Source of the DNA: an uncultured Clostridia bacterium | GTDB taxonomy: Bacteria > Bacillota > Clostridia > Christensenellales > UBA1242 | Direction of reading: 5' to 3' | Length of the DNA: 64,000 nt | NCBI GenBank assembly: GCA_944383915.1 | Contig: CALWRJ010000013.1 | Span: forward strand, 1-64,000 | Part shown: in pieces, positions 51,549 to 61,319 of the stretch | How positions within the stretch are numbered: position 1 is the stretch's first letter | Layout: every line of letters starts with the position of its first letter | Program-made: the position numbers and the translations under genes | Notes under the pieces: generated by a model | What the model was told of the DNA's origin: nothing | Databases searched by the model: none | The model's input: the letters and a program-made list of their open reading frames with translations, nothing else

Positions 51549-53624
51549 ATGGCAAGAACTACACCTTTAGATAAGATACGCAATATAGGCATTATGGCAC
51601 ACATTGATGCAGGTAAAACTACAACTACTGAGCGTATTTTATACTACACTGGTATAACTCACAAACTAGGCGAAGTTCACGAAGGTCAGGCTACTATGGA
51701 CTGGATGGTTCAAGAGCGCGAGCGTGGTATCACAATTACTTCTGCAGCGACTACTTGTCATTGGAAAGATAATCAAATAAATATTATTGATACCCCAGGT
51801 CACGTAGACTTTACAATCGAGGTTGAACGCAGTCTAAAAGTACTCGATGGCTCTGTTGCAGTATTTTGTGCACGCGGTGGTGTCCAACCACAGAGTGAAA
51901 CAGTATGGAAACAAGCCAACAAATATGGAGTTCCTAGAATTGCATATGTTAACAAAATGGATATGAACGGCGCAGACTTTTTCAGAGTTATTGAAATGAT
52001 GAAAAGTCGTTTGCGCGCAAATGCTGTACCCATTCAATTGCCAATCGGTCACGCTGACGAATTTAAAGGCGTTATCGACTTGGTTACCATGAAAGCTACT
52101 ATTTATAAAGACGATGAAGGCAAGGAAATGGAGGAAATCGATATTCCTGCCGAATATATGGACCAAGCGAAAAAGTATCGTGCAGAACTTATTGAACATG
52201 TAGCGGAAATGGACGATGCTTTACTTGAAAAATTCTTTGCAGGTGAAGATTTCACTGAAGCAGAAATCAAACAGGGTATTCGCAAAGGTACAATTTCATT
52301 AAAAATGAACCCTGTAATTTGTGGTACAAGTTATAAAAATAAAGGTATTCAAAAATTGCTTGACGCAATTGTTGACTACTTACCAAGTCCTTTGGATGTT
52401 CCAGCAATAAAAGGCGTTTTACTTAATGGAGAAGAGGCTGAGCGTCATCCAAGTGACGATGAGCCATTTAGCGCACTCGCTTTCAAAGTTGCAACAGACC
52501 CTTACGGAAAACTTACTTACTTCCGTGTCTACAGTGGTAAACTTGAAAGCGGAAGTTATGTATACAACTCTACAAAGGGCAAAAAAGAGCGCGTTGCTCG
52601 TTTAATTCGTATGCACTCAAATGAGCGTATCGAAATTAACGAAGTACGCACAGGTGACATTGCAGCAATTGTTGGTCTTAAAGATACTACAACAGGTGAC
52701 ACTCTTTGTGATGAAGCACATCCAATCATTTTGGAAAGTATCAATTTCCCAGACCCAGTTATTCGTATCGCAATTGAACCTAAAACAAAAGCAGGTCAAG
52801 AAAAGTTGGTCGCTGCACTATTAAAGTTTGCAGAAGAGGACCCATCATTCAAGACCTATACTGACCAAGAAACAGGTCAAACAATTATCGCTGGTATGGG
52901 CGAACTTCACCTTGATATTTATTGCGACAGATTGAAGCGTGAATTTAACATTGACGCAAATATTGGTAAGCCACAAGTTGCTTATCGCGAAACAATTCGC
53001 AGTAAAACAAAACAAGAAGGAAAATACATTCGTCAGTCAGGTGGTAAAGGTCAATATGGTCACTGTGTAATTGAAATGGAACCTTTACCAGCAGGCTCTG
53101 GCTATGAATTTGTAAACAAAATCGTAGGTGGTGCTATTCCAAAAGAATTTATCCCTGCAATTGACGAAGGTATTCGTGAAGCCGCTCAAAACGGCGTGCT
53201 AGCAGGCTATGAAATGGTTGACTTCCGTGTAACACTTGTTGATGGTAGTTTCCACGATGTAGACTCTAGTGAAATGGCATTTAAGATTGCTGGTAGTATG
53301 GCATTTAAGGAAGCTGCCAAGAATGCTAACCCTGTAATCTTAGAGCCAATTATGAAGGTGCAAGTCATCGTTCCTGAGGAATACTTGGGCGATGTTATGG
53401 GCGATATTAACCGTCGTAGAGGACAGTTAAGAGAAATGGAGAGCGAGGACGGTCAGCAGACAATAAACGCACTCGTTCCTCTTGCCGAAATGTTTGGTTA
53501 TGCAACCGACTTGCGCAGTATCACTCAAGGTCGTGGTATATTTACTATGGACTTAGAGTGCTACTCAGAAGTGCCCAAATTTGTTGCTGAAAAGATTATT
53601 GGGCAAAGAAACTCTGCCAATTAA
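51549..53624 (+). CDS. fusA: Elongation factor G
   Basis: A 691-aa translocase GTPase. [19 protein letters not shown] (G1), [10 protein letters not shown] (G2), DTPGH (G3) and NKMD (G4) are present, followed by domains II-V and the C-terminal [31 protein letters not shown] block. The ATG at 51549 lies 27 nt after rpsG with GGAGAG upstream. Third gene of the str operon. Confidence 0.98.
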   Translation: MARTTPLDKIRNIGIMAHIDAGKTTTTERILYYTGITHKLGEVHEGQATMDWMVQERERGITITSAATTCHWKDNQINIIDTPGHVDFTIEVERSLKVLDGSVAVFCARGGVQPQSETVWKQANKYGVPRIAYVNKMDMNGADFFRVIEMMKSRLRANAVPIQLPIGHADEFKGVIDLVTMKATIYKDDEGKEMEEIDIPAEYMDQAKKYRAELIEHVAEMDDALLEKFFAGEDFTEAEIKQGIRKGTISLKMNPVICGTSYKNKGIQKLLDAIVDYLPSPLDVPAIKGVLLNGEEAERHPSDDEPFSALAFKVATDPYGKLTYFRVYSGKLESGSYVYNSTKGKKERVARLIRMHSNERIEINEVRTGDIAAIVGLKDTTTGDTLCDEAHPIILESINFPDPVIRIAIEPKTKAGQEKLVAALLKFAEEDPSFKTYTDQETGQTIIAGMGELHLDIYCDRLKREFNIDANIGKPQVAYRETIRSKTKQEGKYIRQSGGKGQYGHCVIEMEPLPAGSGYEFVNKIVGGAIPKEFIPAIDEGIREAAQNGVLAGYEMVDFRVTLVDGSFHDVDSSEMAFKIAGSMAFKEAAKNANPVILEPIMKVQVIVPEEYLGDVMGDINRRRGQLREMESEDGQQTINALVPLAEMFGYATDLRSITQGRGIFTMDLECYSEVPKFVAEKIIGQRNSAN

Positions 53625-53654
53625 AAAAATTTAATAAGGAGAATTTAAAAGATT

Positions 53655-54866
53655 ATGGCAAAAGCAAAATTTGAAAGTAAAAAACCCCACTTTAACTTGG
53701 GTACAATCGGTCATGTAGACCACGGTAAAACAACTTTGACTGCTGCTATTACAACAGTATTGTCAAAGAAAGGTTTGGCTGAAGCACGCGACTATGCTTC
53801 AATCGATATGACTCCAGAGGAGCGTCAACGCGGTATTACAATTAACTCAACTCACGTAGAGTACGAAACAAACAAGCGTCACTACGCTCACGTAGACTGC
53901 CCAGGCCACGCAGACTATGTTAAAAACATGATTACTGGTGCTGCACAGATGGACGGTGCAATCTTGGTAGTTGCTGCAAACGCAGGTGTTATGCCTCAAA
54001 CTCGTGAACACATCCTTCTTGCTCGTCAGGTTGGTGTGCCAGCAATTATCGTGTTCGTAAACAAGGTAGACTTGCTTCCTCCTGCAGACCGTGCAGAACT
54101 TCTTGAACTCGTTGAAATGGAAATCCGTGACCTATTAACAGAGTATGGTTTCCCTGGAGACGAAACTCCAATTATTTTCGGTAGTGCAAAGGCTGCTCTT
54201 GATGCTGCTGTTGCAGGTAATGTAGATGGCGAAGAGTGCAAGTGCATTTTTGAACTTATGGATGCTTGTGACAGCTACTTCAAAGACCCTGTTCGTGATG
54301 TAGACAAACCATTCCTTATGCCAGTTGAAGACGTATTTACTATTACAGGTCGTGGTACCGTTGGTACAGGTCGTGTAGAACGTGGTAAAGTTAAAGTCGG
54401 TGACACTGTTGAAATCGTTGGTCTTGGCCCAACAAAAACAACTGTTGTAACAGGTGTTGAAATGTTCAAGAAATTGCTTGACGAAGCAGTTGCTGGTTAC
54501 AACATTGGTGTATTGCTTCGTGGTGTTGAGCGTAAAGACCTTCAACGTGGTCAAGTACTTGCTGCACCTAAGACAATTACTCCACACACTAAATTTACAG
54601 CAAGCGTTTATGTATTAAAGAAAGAAGAGGGTGGCCGTTCTACTCCATTCGTATCTGGTTACCGTCCTCAATTCTACTTCCGTACTACAGACGTTACAGG
54701 TACAATTAAACTTCCTGATGGTGTTGAAATGTGTATGCCTGGTGACAATGTTGAAATGGAAGTTGAATTAATCAGCCCTATCGCTATCGAAGAAGGTCTT
54801 CGCTTCGCTATCCGTGAAGGTGGACACACAGTAGGTAGTGGTGTAGTTTCAAAAATTATTAAATAA
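53655..54866 (+). CDS. tuf: Elongation factor Tu
   Basis: A 403-aa GTPase that delivers aminoacyl-t[18 protein letters not shown] (G1), QRGITIN (G2), DCPGHADY (G3), NKVD (G4) and the domain II/III signature [17 protein letters not shown], ending [14 protein letters not shown]. Slightly longer than usual because of a short insertion near [17 protein letters not shown] precedes the ATG. Fourth gene of the operon; the terminator follows. Confidence 0.98.
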   Translation: MAKAKFESKKPHFNLGTIGHVDHGKTTLTAAITTVLSKKGLAEARDYASIDMTPEERQRGITINSTHVEYETNKRHYAHVDCPGHADYVKNMITGAAQMDGAILVVAANAGVMPQTREHILLARQVGVPAIIVFVNKVDLLPPADRAELLELVEMEIRDLLTEYGFPGDETPIIFGSAKAALDAAVAGNVDGEECKCIFELMDACDSYFKDPVRDVDKPFLMPVEDVFTITGRGTVGTGRVERGKVKVGDTVEIVGLGPTKTTVVTGVEMFKKLLDEAVAGYNIGVLLRGVERKDLQRGQVLAAPKTITPHTKFTASVYVLKKEEGGRSTPFVSGYRPQFYFRTTDVTGTIKLPDGVEMCMPGDNVEMEVELISPIAIEEGLRFAIREGGHTVGSGVVSKIIK

Positions 54867-54884
54867 TTTAATTACATTAATAAC

Positions 54885-54911
54885 AAAAAGTCCGATTTAT
54901 TCGGGCTTTTT
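54885..54911 (+). terminator. str operon terminator
   Basis: AAAAAGTCCGA (54885-54895), loop TTTAT, TCGGGCTTTTT (54901-54911). Confidence 0.9.
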
Positions 54912-55088
54912 CGTTTTATCTTGATAAAAATTTTTTAACTCATTTATTTAGTTATTGTCAAATTGTAAGGGCTATTAAGTTGCGTTTGTTCGATTTGGGG
55001 TTGCTTGATTTGAGTGTTAAAGAAAAAGTAATTTATGAATAATTATGCAATTTATTTTATAATTATTAAAAAATTTTTTGATTTTGTA

Positions 55089-55117
55089 TTGACAATTTTT
55101 ATTTACTTTGATAAAAT
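55089..55117 (+). promoter_or_regulatory. ABC-F gene promoter
   Basis: TTGACA (55089-55094), a 17-bp spacer and TAAAAT (55112-55117), about 50 nt before the leader peptide. The stretch 54912-55088 holds nothing recognised. Confidence 0.75.
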
Positions 55118-55163
55118 AACATTGCTTTTCAATAAAAGCATCTTAACTAGGAGAGTAAATAAT

Positions 55164-55187
55164 ATGTCAGAAAGGATTAAAGGTTAG
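55164..55187 (+). CDS. Leader peptide MSERIKG upstream of the ABC-F gene
   Basis: A seven-codon ORF with a strong ribosome-binding site (AGGAGAG, 149-155 of the 55 kb line) eight bases before its ATG. It lies 156 nt before the ABC-F start and at the head of a set of alternative RNA structures. This layout is typical of ribosome-mediated attenuation of antibiotic-responsive ABC-F genes, where a drug-stalled ribosome on the leader changes folding. Confidence 0.65.
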   Translation: MSERIKG

Positions 55188-55209
55188 TAGGTTAAAACTT
55201 TTTTATGAG

Positions 55210-55317
55210 CCCTATTTTATAGGGATGTTTTGCCTACACTTTAATAATTTTTGACACAGTTTACTTTATTAGTAAGGTGCTTTTTTTGTTATATTTTGAA
55301 AGGTGTAGATTGTGTCA
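55210..55317 (+). promoter_or_regulatory. Attenuator region of the ABC-F gene
   Basis: CCCTAT/ATAGGG (55210-55224) is followed by a terminator-like stem (CAC 55255-55257 with GTG 55277-55279, TTACT/AGTAA) and T7 at 55281-55287. TGACACA (55252-55258) can pair instead with TGTGTCA (55311-55317), and CTACACTTT (55234-55242) with AAAGGTGTAG (55299-55308). The two cannot nest, so they are alternative folds. Confidence 0.6.
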
Positions 55318-55343
55318 TAAAAACTAATTAAGGAGTAAGAATT

Positions 55344-56834
55344 ATGATACAATTACATAATGTAACAAAAGAATTTGGTAACAAAATAGTTTTAGATAAT
55401 GTAAATTTGGCTATTTATGACGGCGAAAAAATAGGAATTGTAGGCGAAAATGGGCAGGGGAAATCTACATTAATAGAAATTATCACAGGCAAGCAAGCGG
55501 CTGAAAATGGAAGTGTAGTAAACCCAGAAAACTTTGGCTTTTTGGAACAAAATGCTATTGTTGACACTAAAAATTTATTGACAAAATTAAATGACGATGC
55601 GTTCGCGAAAGATTTTAGTAAGTATTTGAATATTTTTAAAATTAGTAATGAAATAGCATTTAATGAAAGTATTTTATCAAATTTGAGTTGTGGTGAGCGC
55701 ACAAAAATTAGACTTTGCGAACTTTTTGCTTTGAGCCCAAACACATTAATTCTAGACGAGCCGACAAATCATTTAGATATTAATAGTAAAGAAGTGCTTA
55801 TAAATTTGATTAATGATTATTGCGGTACGGTATTGCTTGTAAGCCATGATGTTGATTTCTTAAATAGAACGATTTATAAAATTATAGAAGTAAAAAATGG
55901 GAAACTAACAGAATATTTAGGCAACTTCAACGATTATCAATCACAAAAAGAAAACGAAAAATTACGCATTACTCGAGAGTATGAAAAACATCAAAAGAAA
56001 ATTAAAGAAATAAACAAACAAATTGATAATTATAAAGAAGCATTGTATATTTCTGATTTAAAGCGCAGGCCTGGTGCTAATAGAACTTGCAATTCAACAA
56101 CACAAGACGAACGCGCCACAAGTTTGAGTAGATTTGCCGCAAGTCGAATTAGCAAATTAAGACAAGAATTAAATAAAGATATTGAGCGCCCCGAAAGCGA
56201 GCATCAAATTCGTTATAAACTAAACAAAATCGACATCAAGACGCGTTTTGCGATTGTGGCGGAAAATTTAGGTATAAAAATAGGGGATAGAACTCTTTTA
56301 GAAAATGTAAATTTTACCGTTGAAAGTGGCGACAAAATCGCTCTTATCGGCGATAATGGTGTAGGAAAAACTACTCTTGTAGACTGCATTATTAAAAATA
56401 GCGGTTATAGTGGAAAATTATTTGTTTCACCAAGTGTAAAGCCCGTGGTGATGCAACAAGATATTTATGACTTAAATTTTGATATCACAATTAATGAAAT
56501 GAGTAAACTTTATGATAAAAACTATCAAACTAATTTTATAATGAATTTATGCACAATGAATTTAGATAAATCTCGTTTCGATACTAAAATAGGGAAATTA
56601 AGCGCTGGCGAAAAAATGCGTATAAAATTAACCGAAATAATTTTAAGTGATGCCAATTTAGTTATTTTAGACGAACCAACAAATCATCTTGATATTCAAA
56701 ATAAAAGATATTTGGAAAAAGTTTTATCAGGCTTTGCAGGTACAATCATTATAATTAGCCACGATAAAGATTTTCTAAACAACACTACAAACAAAACTTT
56801 TGAAATTAAAGATAAAACTTTAAAAGTTTTCTAA
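55344..56834 (+). CDS. ABC-F family ATPase (ribosome-protection type candidate)
   Basis: A 496-aa protein with two ATP-binding cassettes and no membrane domain, the ABC-F plan. Cassette 1 has GENGQGKST and LSCGERTKI; cassette 2 has GDNGVGKTT and LSAGEKMRI; both have ILDEPTNHLDI. The interdomain linker (about 195-280) is the part that reaches into the ribosome. It resembles the antibiotic-resistance branch more than EttA in its short N terminus. Start ATG 55344 after AAGGAG. Leader peptide plus attenuator suggests induction by ribosome-targeting drugs. Substrate drug cannot be predicted. Confidence 0.88.
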   Translation: MIQLHNVTKEFGNKIVLDNVNLAIYDGEKIGIVGENGQGKSTLIEIITGKQAAENGSVVNPENFGFLEQNAIVDTKNLLTKLNDDAFAKDFSKYLNIFKISNEIAFNESILSNLSCGERTKIRLCELFALSPNTLILDEPTNHLDINSKEVLINLINDYCGTVLLVSHDVDFLNRTIYKIIEVKNGKLTEYLGNFNDYQSQKENEKLRITREYEKHQKKIKEINKQIDNYKEALYISDLKRRPGANRTCNSTTQDERATSLSRFAASRISKLRQELNKDIERPESEHQIRYKLNKIDIKTRFAIVAENLGIKIGDRTLLENVNFTVESGDKIALIGDNGVGKTTLVDCIIKNSGYSGKLFVSPSVKPVVMQQDIYDLNFDITINEMSKLYDKNYQTNFIMNLCTMNLDKSRFDTKIGKLSAGEKMRIKLTEIILSDANLVILDEPTNHLDIQNKRYLEKVLSGFAGTIIIISHDKDFLNNTTNKTFEIKDKTLKVF

Positions 56835-56908
56835 ATTATTAAATATATCATTTAACAATTTAAAACGAATACAAAAAAATAACGCTCAATATTATAGAAA
56901 ACTAGCAA

Positions 56909-56946
56909 AAAAGATAGTGATGAACATATTTTCACTATCTTTTTTA
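56909..56946. terminator. Bidirectional terminator of the AAAAGATAGTGA family, copy 3
   Basis: AAAAGATAGTGA (56909-56920) and TCACTATCTTTT (56932-56943), serving the ABC-F gene and the convergent Xre regulator. Confidence 0.83.
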
Positions 56947-56980
56947 GTTTTAAGATTAACCGACTAAATGTTTCGTTATT

Positions 56981-57199
56981 TCATTCAAAACCGAAAAGGT
57001 CGTTTGGAGTAATACCTAAAAGTTCGCAAAGTTGCACAATTTGTTGATAATTTAATTCAAAAACACCATTTTCAAAGCGACTATATTGTTGCTGTGTCAT
57101 TAGCATAACTTTTGCAACTTGCGCTTGAGTCATTTTTTTATCTTTGCGGGCTTCCTTCAATGCTTCGCCAACTGTTTTAGATATCGAGAAATTATTCAT
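56981..57199 (-). CDS. Xre family transcriptional regulator, 72 aa
   Basis: A Cro/CI-type repressor: helix-turn-helix VGEALKEARKDKKMTQAQVAKVMLMTQQQYSRFENGVFELNYQQIVQLCELLG. An extended -10 (TGGTATAAA, minus strand) lies seven bases before the ATG at 57199 and no Shine-Dalgarno site is seen, so it may be leaderless. It is divergent from the membrane gene at 57318, with an operator between them. Confidence 0.9.
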   Translation of the reverse strand: MNNFSISKTVGEALKEARKDKKMTQAQVAKVMLMTQQQYSRFENGVFELNYQQIVQLCELLGITPNDLFGFE

Positions 57200-57220
57200 A
57201 GTAAATTTTATACCACAAAC

Positions 57221-57262
57221 TGATGTAAAATACTTGACTTACATCACTTTATGATGTATAAT
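57221..57262. promoter_or_regulatory. Operator and promoter between the Xre regulator and membrane gene
   Basis: TGATGTAA (57221-57228) and TTACATCA (57239-57246) form a perfect inverted repeat; a third half-site TGATGTA is at 57252-57258. They overlap TTGACT (57234-57239), 17-bp spacer, TATAAT (57257-57262), the rightward promoter. The Xre protein should repress it. Confidence 0.8.
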
Positions 57263-57317
57263 ATTCAAAATAGAAAGTTTTATTCATTAATAAACAAAAG
57301 AAAAGGAATTTTTAATT

Positions 57318-58074
57318 ATGGAAGCAGAAAGTCAAAAAAATTTATCTACAAATATCATTTTTAAAATTTGTTTATCAGTTTTAGCAACAATTTTGTTAAT
57401 TGCCTCAATGATAATTATGTTTAAAATTATAGACCTTTGTGGAATAGTGCAATCTTAATATTAATTTATACTCTAATACATCAGAAACTGCATATACTCC
57501 CATTGTTATTGCGGCTTTAGTTTTTAGCATTATTTTTTGGTTGTTAAGCATTATTTTGATTGTTTTCAGCATCACAACAATATTTAAAGAATTGCGTTCA
57601 AAATATTTTTGGACTATCGCTATAATAGTAGGTTTAGTATTTGTTGGTGTTATCTTACTTGATTTTAATGTACATTATAGTGATGTATTTAATGATTACA
57701 CAAGTAGTGAATTAATGAATTCCTATTTACCATCACCAATAAGTATGTATCTTGACAATATTTATATGCCTAATATTCTTAACTCATTTTTAATGATATT
57801 TTTCTCATACTTAGCACTTGTAATTCAAACTTTAATTCCTTATCAAATAAAAGCAAGCGAATCAAATAAAACTTTAGAAACTAAAACTATCGTATTGCCC
57901 GTAAATGAAATATACATAGAGCAACGCAAAGAAATTGAAGCCGAGATTGCAGAACAGAAACAAAAACAAAAATTATTTGAATTGCAAAACGAATTAAACC
58001 AACTCCGTAAGCAAAATGAGATATACTTAAACGATAATAATCAAAACAAACCAGAAAATGATGAACAAAAATAA
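57318..58074 (+). pseudogene. Frameshifted four-span membrane protein under Xre control
   Basis: The ATG at 57318 (AAAAGGAA upstream) opens a 46-aa frame with one membrane span, stopping at 57456-57458. A second frame, open from 57448, continues SETAYTPIVIAALVFSIIFWLLSIIL through three more spans and ends in a charged coiled-coil tail (EIEAEIAEQKQKQKLFELQNELNQLRKQ). Joining the frames by a +1 shift near 57448-57458 gives one four-span protein of ~250 aa. This may be a disrupted gene, a sequence error or recoding. Xre/membrane pairs resemble the yozG/yoaS arrangement; family not confirmed. Confidence 0.6.
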
Positions 58075-58101
58075 CCATTTTAACGCGCTTTACTATAAAT
58101 C

Positions 58102-58127
58102 TAGCAAAAATTTTTTGCTATTTTTTT
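58102..58127 (+). terminator. Terminator after the membrane gene
   Basis: TAGCAAAAA (58102-58110) and TTTTTTGCTA (58111-58120), then T residues. Confidence 0.75.
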
Positions 58128-58241
58128 ATTTTTACAAATTATAATGCAATTGCCTTGTATTAATTTTAAGTTATTATTATAAAAAGTTTAGGATAGGGAA
58201 GTAATAGAAAAACAAGCACTTTTTATGTGCATGTTTAAATT

Positions 58242-58928
58242 TTATTTCTCTGCGTTTTCATTTAGTTCATTGTCTAAATTTTCGTTTTGCTTTTTTGTTT
58301 TAGACTTTTTACGAATTTTTTCTCCACGCTTTATTTTTAACTCTTCACGATTGTATCCGCCATAAATATACCAGTCTTGTATTATTTTATTGATATCTAG
58401 TTTATTTTCGTTGCCTACTTCTTGCATATTCTCATTAATATAGTTTAGCATTTTGATTATCTGCTTTTTGTTGTAATAGTTTATACACATTCTTTTCTTT
58501 CTTTTGCTGTTTATTAAAGTAAATACTAAATATTTTTTAGGCATCGATGACGATACACCAATAAGTTGTATGCTTTGATTTTTAGAATTTTTCTCACTAG
58601 CAACTATTGAAATAGATTGTATATCTTTATACTTTACTATACATTTATATTGAATTTTTTCAAATTTAGGCAGTCCATCACCATATGTTATTATGTCTGT
58701 TTTTCTTAAATGAATTTTAAAACATAGTAAAAAGCGTATTGCCGTGAAAAACAAAAAAATTATAGCAAAAACCATTATTGCGTATTCAAAAAAATTCCAT
58801 TCAATATTTGGCGAACCATTAACCAACTCAATAATAAAAGTAACTAAACACAGGATACTTAATCCCCAGAAAAACAAATCTAGGAGCAAAAAACCTATTG
58901 ATATAGGGACAAAAACTCGCTTTTTCAT
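58242..58928 (-). CDS. Hypothetical membrane protein, 228 aa
   Basis: Two membrane spans at about residues 12-35 and 48-70, then a cytoplasmic beta-rich region (KFEKIQYKCIVKYKDIQSISIVA...YLVFTLINSKRKKRMCINY), like a PH-type domain of small bacterial membrane proteins, and a long basic/Asn-rich tail. AAAGG precedes the ATG at 58928 by seven bases. Function unknown; it is the last gene of a minus-strand run with the 58970-60654 pair. Confidence 0.7.
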   Translation of the reverse strand: MKKRVFVPISIGFLLLDLFFWGLSILCLVTFIIELVNGSPNIEWNFFEYAIMVFAIIFLFFTAIRFLLCFKIHLRKTDIITYGDGLPKFEKIQYKCIVKYKDIQSISIVASEKNSKNQSIQLIGVSSSMPKKYLVFTLINSKRKKRMCINYYNKKQIIKMLNYINENMQEVGNENKLDINKIIQDWYIYGGYNREELKIKRGEKIRKKSKTKKQNENLDNELNENAEK

Positions 58929-58969
58929 TTTAAACCTTTAATTTAATAAGGAAATAAAGAGATAAAATT

Positions 58970-59971
58970 TTATTTTATCAATTCACTTAAACGCACGGAT
59001 AGACTTGCGGTACAGCCCATAAGCGGGTTATTTCCCATTCCAACAAAACCCATCATATTTACATGAGCGGGAACAGAACTACTACCAGCGAATTGCGCAT
59101 CACAGTGCATTCTCCCCATAGTATCAGTTAGTCCATAACTTGCAGGACCTGCCGCCAAATTGTCCGGGTGAAGTGTTCGCCCCGTACCACCACCGCTTGC
59201 TATTGAAAAGTAGGGTAACCCTTGGTTTACACGCATTTTTTTGTAAATTCCAGCAACGGGATGTTGAAAACGAGTTGGGTTCGTTGAATTTCCTGTGATT
59301 GAAATATCGACTTGTTCATAATCGCAAATTGCGACACCTTCATTTACACTCAACGCGCCATAAACTCGTACATTACTACGGTCGCCATTCCCAAATTTTC
59401 GCTCGCTTTTAATTATTAGTTTATCGTTTGCAAAATCGAAATCTGTTTCGATATAAGTAAAACCACCAATTCGGCTAATTATATAAGCGGCATCTTTTCC
59501 CAAACCATTTATAATAATTTTAAGTGGGGTAGTGCGAACGTGATTTACACTAGTTGCAAGAGCAATAGCACCTTCACTTGCTGCAAATGATTCGTGACCT
59601 GCAATAAAACAGAAGCATTTTGTTGAGTCGTCTAAAAGAGTGTGAGCAAGTCTACCGTGTCCAAGTCCAACTTGACGGCGCTCGGCAACAGAACCAGGAA
59701 TACAAAACGCTTGTAGTGCTTCACCAAGAAGTAACGCAATTTGTTTAGGGTCATTCGTGTGAGTTTTTACGGCTAGGGCAGTACCAATACGAAAAGCCCA
59801 AACAGCATTATCAAAAACTATTGGCTGCACTTTTTTTACAAAGTCCTCGCAGTTTAATACACTTTCGGCAAGTCTATATGCTTCATCTACGGAAGGTATT
59901 CCATATTTATCTAAAAGAGCCTTTATTTTAGCCTCGCGTTCAGCATAACCTGTGAAATATTTTTCTGTCAT
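58970..59971 (-). CDS. GGGtGRT protein family
   Basis: A 333-aa protein carrying the name-giving motif GGGTGRTLHPDN (about residue 267). Other conserved blocks are PVAGIYKKMRVNQGLPYFSIASG and MGRMHCDAQFAGSSSVPAHVNMMGFVGMGNNPLMGCT. This family is always found beside a NifU-like scaffold gene, as here (4-nt overlap). A role in iron-sulfur metabolism is inferred from that association; the activity is not known. Confidence 0.88.
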   Translation of the reverse strand: MTEKYFTGYAEREAKIKALLDKYGIPSVDEAYRLAESVLNCEDFVKKVQPIVFDNAVWAFRIGTALAVKTHTNDPKQIALLLGEALQAFCIPGSVAERRQVGLGHGRLAHTLLDDSTKCFCFIAGHESFAASEGAIALATSVNHVRTTPLKIIINGLGKDAAYIISRIGGFTYIETDFDFANDKLIIKSERKFGNGDRSNVRVYGALSVNEGVAICDYEQVDISITGNSTNPTRFQHPVAGIYKKMRVNQGLPYFSIASGGGTGRTLHPDNLAAGPASYGLTDTMGRMHCDAQFAGSSSVPAHVNMMGFVGMGNNPLMGCTASLSVRLSELIK

Positions 59972-60654
59972 ATGTTTTCCTCCATAGTGTCTATATATTT
60001 TTTGCCTTCATCAAAACGCCCATACGAACCAGCAGATTTTATTAATGCCTCTTTTGCGTCTAGCCCTGAACGAATATTTTTTAAAAGTCTTGGCAAATTT
60101 ACATATTCATAACCGATAATTTCGTCATTTTCATCAAGAGCAAGGCGAGTTATATAACCTTCTGTGGTGTGGTAGTACCTTACGCCTGTTTTATCACTAG
60201 AATAAATTGTTCCAACACGGCTTGAATGAGTAGAGCCTAACTCCTCAATACCTGCACCAATCGAAAGTCCGCCAAGAGAAAATGCGCTTTGACTGCGTCC
60301 ATATACAAGTTGTTGGAAAATATCCTTCATAGCATCATTGATAGCATCGCAAACTAGGTCGGTATTGAGTGCTTCTAAAAGCGTAAGCCCAACTAATATT
60401 TCACCAGCCATACAAGCACTATGCGTCATTCCACTGCAACCAACAGTTTCGACAAGCGCTTCCTGTATAATGCCATTTTTAACATTTAAAGTAAGTTTAC
60501 AAACACCTTGGCGTGGCGCACACTTTCCGCAACCGTGACTAAATCCGCTGATTTGTGTAATGTCTTTAACTTGGTCGTACCTACCTTCTTGTGGGATAGG
60601 TGCTGGTCCAGAATGTGGACAAGAATTTATTTTGTAGCAATCGTTGTTTTTCAT
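59968..60654 (-). CDS. NifU-like iron-sulfur cluster assembly scaffold
   Basis: A 228-aa protein. The conserved cysteines are in SHGCGKCAPRQGVC and GCSGMTHSACMAGE, arranged like an IscU/NifU N-terminal scaffold that holds a nascent Fe-S cluster. An N-terminal extension (CYKINSCPHSGPAPIPQEGRYD) adds two more Cys. The ATG at 60654 follows AAAAGGGG; the longer frame starting at 60684 lacks one. Its end overlaps the GGGtGRT gene by ATGA. Confidence 0.88.
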   Translation of the reverse strand: MKNNDCYKINSCPHSGPAPIPQEGRYDQVKDITQISGFSHGCGKCAPRQGVCKLTLNVKNGIIQEALVETVGCSGMTHSACMAGEILVGLTLLEALNTDLVCDAINDAMKDIFQQLVYGRSQSAFSLGGLSIGAGIEELGSTHSSRVGTIYSSDKTGVRYYHTTEGYITRLALDENDEIIGYEYVNLPRLLKNIRSGLDAKEALIKSAGSYGRFDEGKKYIDTMEENI

Positions 60655-60767
60655 TTTTTCCCCTTTTGTAGCGCGTAAAAACACGCAAAATCAAATATAG
60701 TATATCACATTATTTTATTTTTAAAAAATGATTTGATATAAAATTTAATTTATTGTTTTTGTTGGTA

Positions 60768-60796
60768 TTGACGATTTTTATGTTTTGTGATATAAT
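60768..60796 (+). promoter_or_regulatory. Promoter of the 60828 gene
   Basis: TTGACG (60768-60773), a 17-bp spacer and TATAAT (60791-60796) with extended TGA. Confidence 0.8.
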
Positions 60797-60827
60797 AAAA
60801 TATATAACAAAAGAACGGAGTGAGAAA

Positions 60828-61238
60828 ATGTTTACAGAAAAATTAGATAGGAAAGATTTAGAAAACTATGCAGAAAATGTTATTTGTGGACCTGCTTATG
60901 AAGTTTCAAGTCCAATAACTTGTGAAAAAATTTATGATAAAACTGGTAAGTTAGACCGTATTGATTTGAGTTTTACTGCCGTTGGTTCATTAACTGATGA
61001 CGAAAATTTAGTAAATACTTCTATTAGTGATTTTAAAACTAACGATGACCATGTTCGATTTTTTGTAAATAAGTTTGGTTTAAGTTATGTGTTCGCTTAT
61101 AAAAAATATCTAAAAACTCTTGATATTTCTCAAAACGAAAAAAAGATATTACAGCAGAAATGCACTTCGATGTATTGCTCAAATGTCTTTAAACCTAGTG
61201 ACACTTGCCAAACTAAAATTGACGACTTTTCGAGATAA
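60828..61238 (+). CDS. Hypothetical protein, 136 aa
   Basis: Not recognised. The ATG at 60828 follows CGGAGTGAG; an in-frame ATG at 60753 lies upstream of the promoter. A soluble acidic protein starting MFTEKLDRKDLENYAENVICGPAYEV, with six Cys in all, four of them toward the two ends (TSMYCSNVFKPSDTC). No signal peptide. Its own promoter and a terminator at 61320 make it monocistronic. Confidence 0.68.
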   Translation: MFTEKLDRKDLENYAENVICGPAYEVSSPITCEKIYDKTGKLDRIDLSFTAVGSLTDDENLVNTSISDFKTNDDHVRFFVNKFGLSYVFAYKKYLKTLDISQNEKKILQQKCTSMYCSNVFKPSDTCQTKIDDFSR

Positions 61239-61319
61239 TTAAAACTTAATAAATCAAAGTTAGACTATATTAAAAATTCAAATTTTGCAAATACTTTTTA
61301 TAATAATCTATTAAAAATA

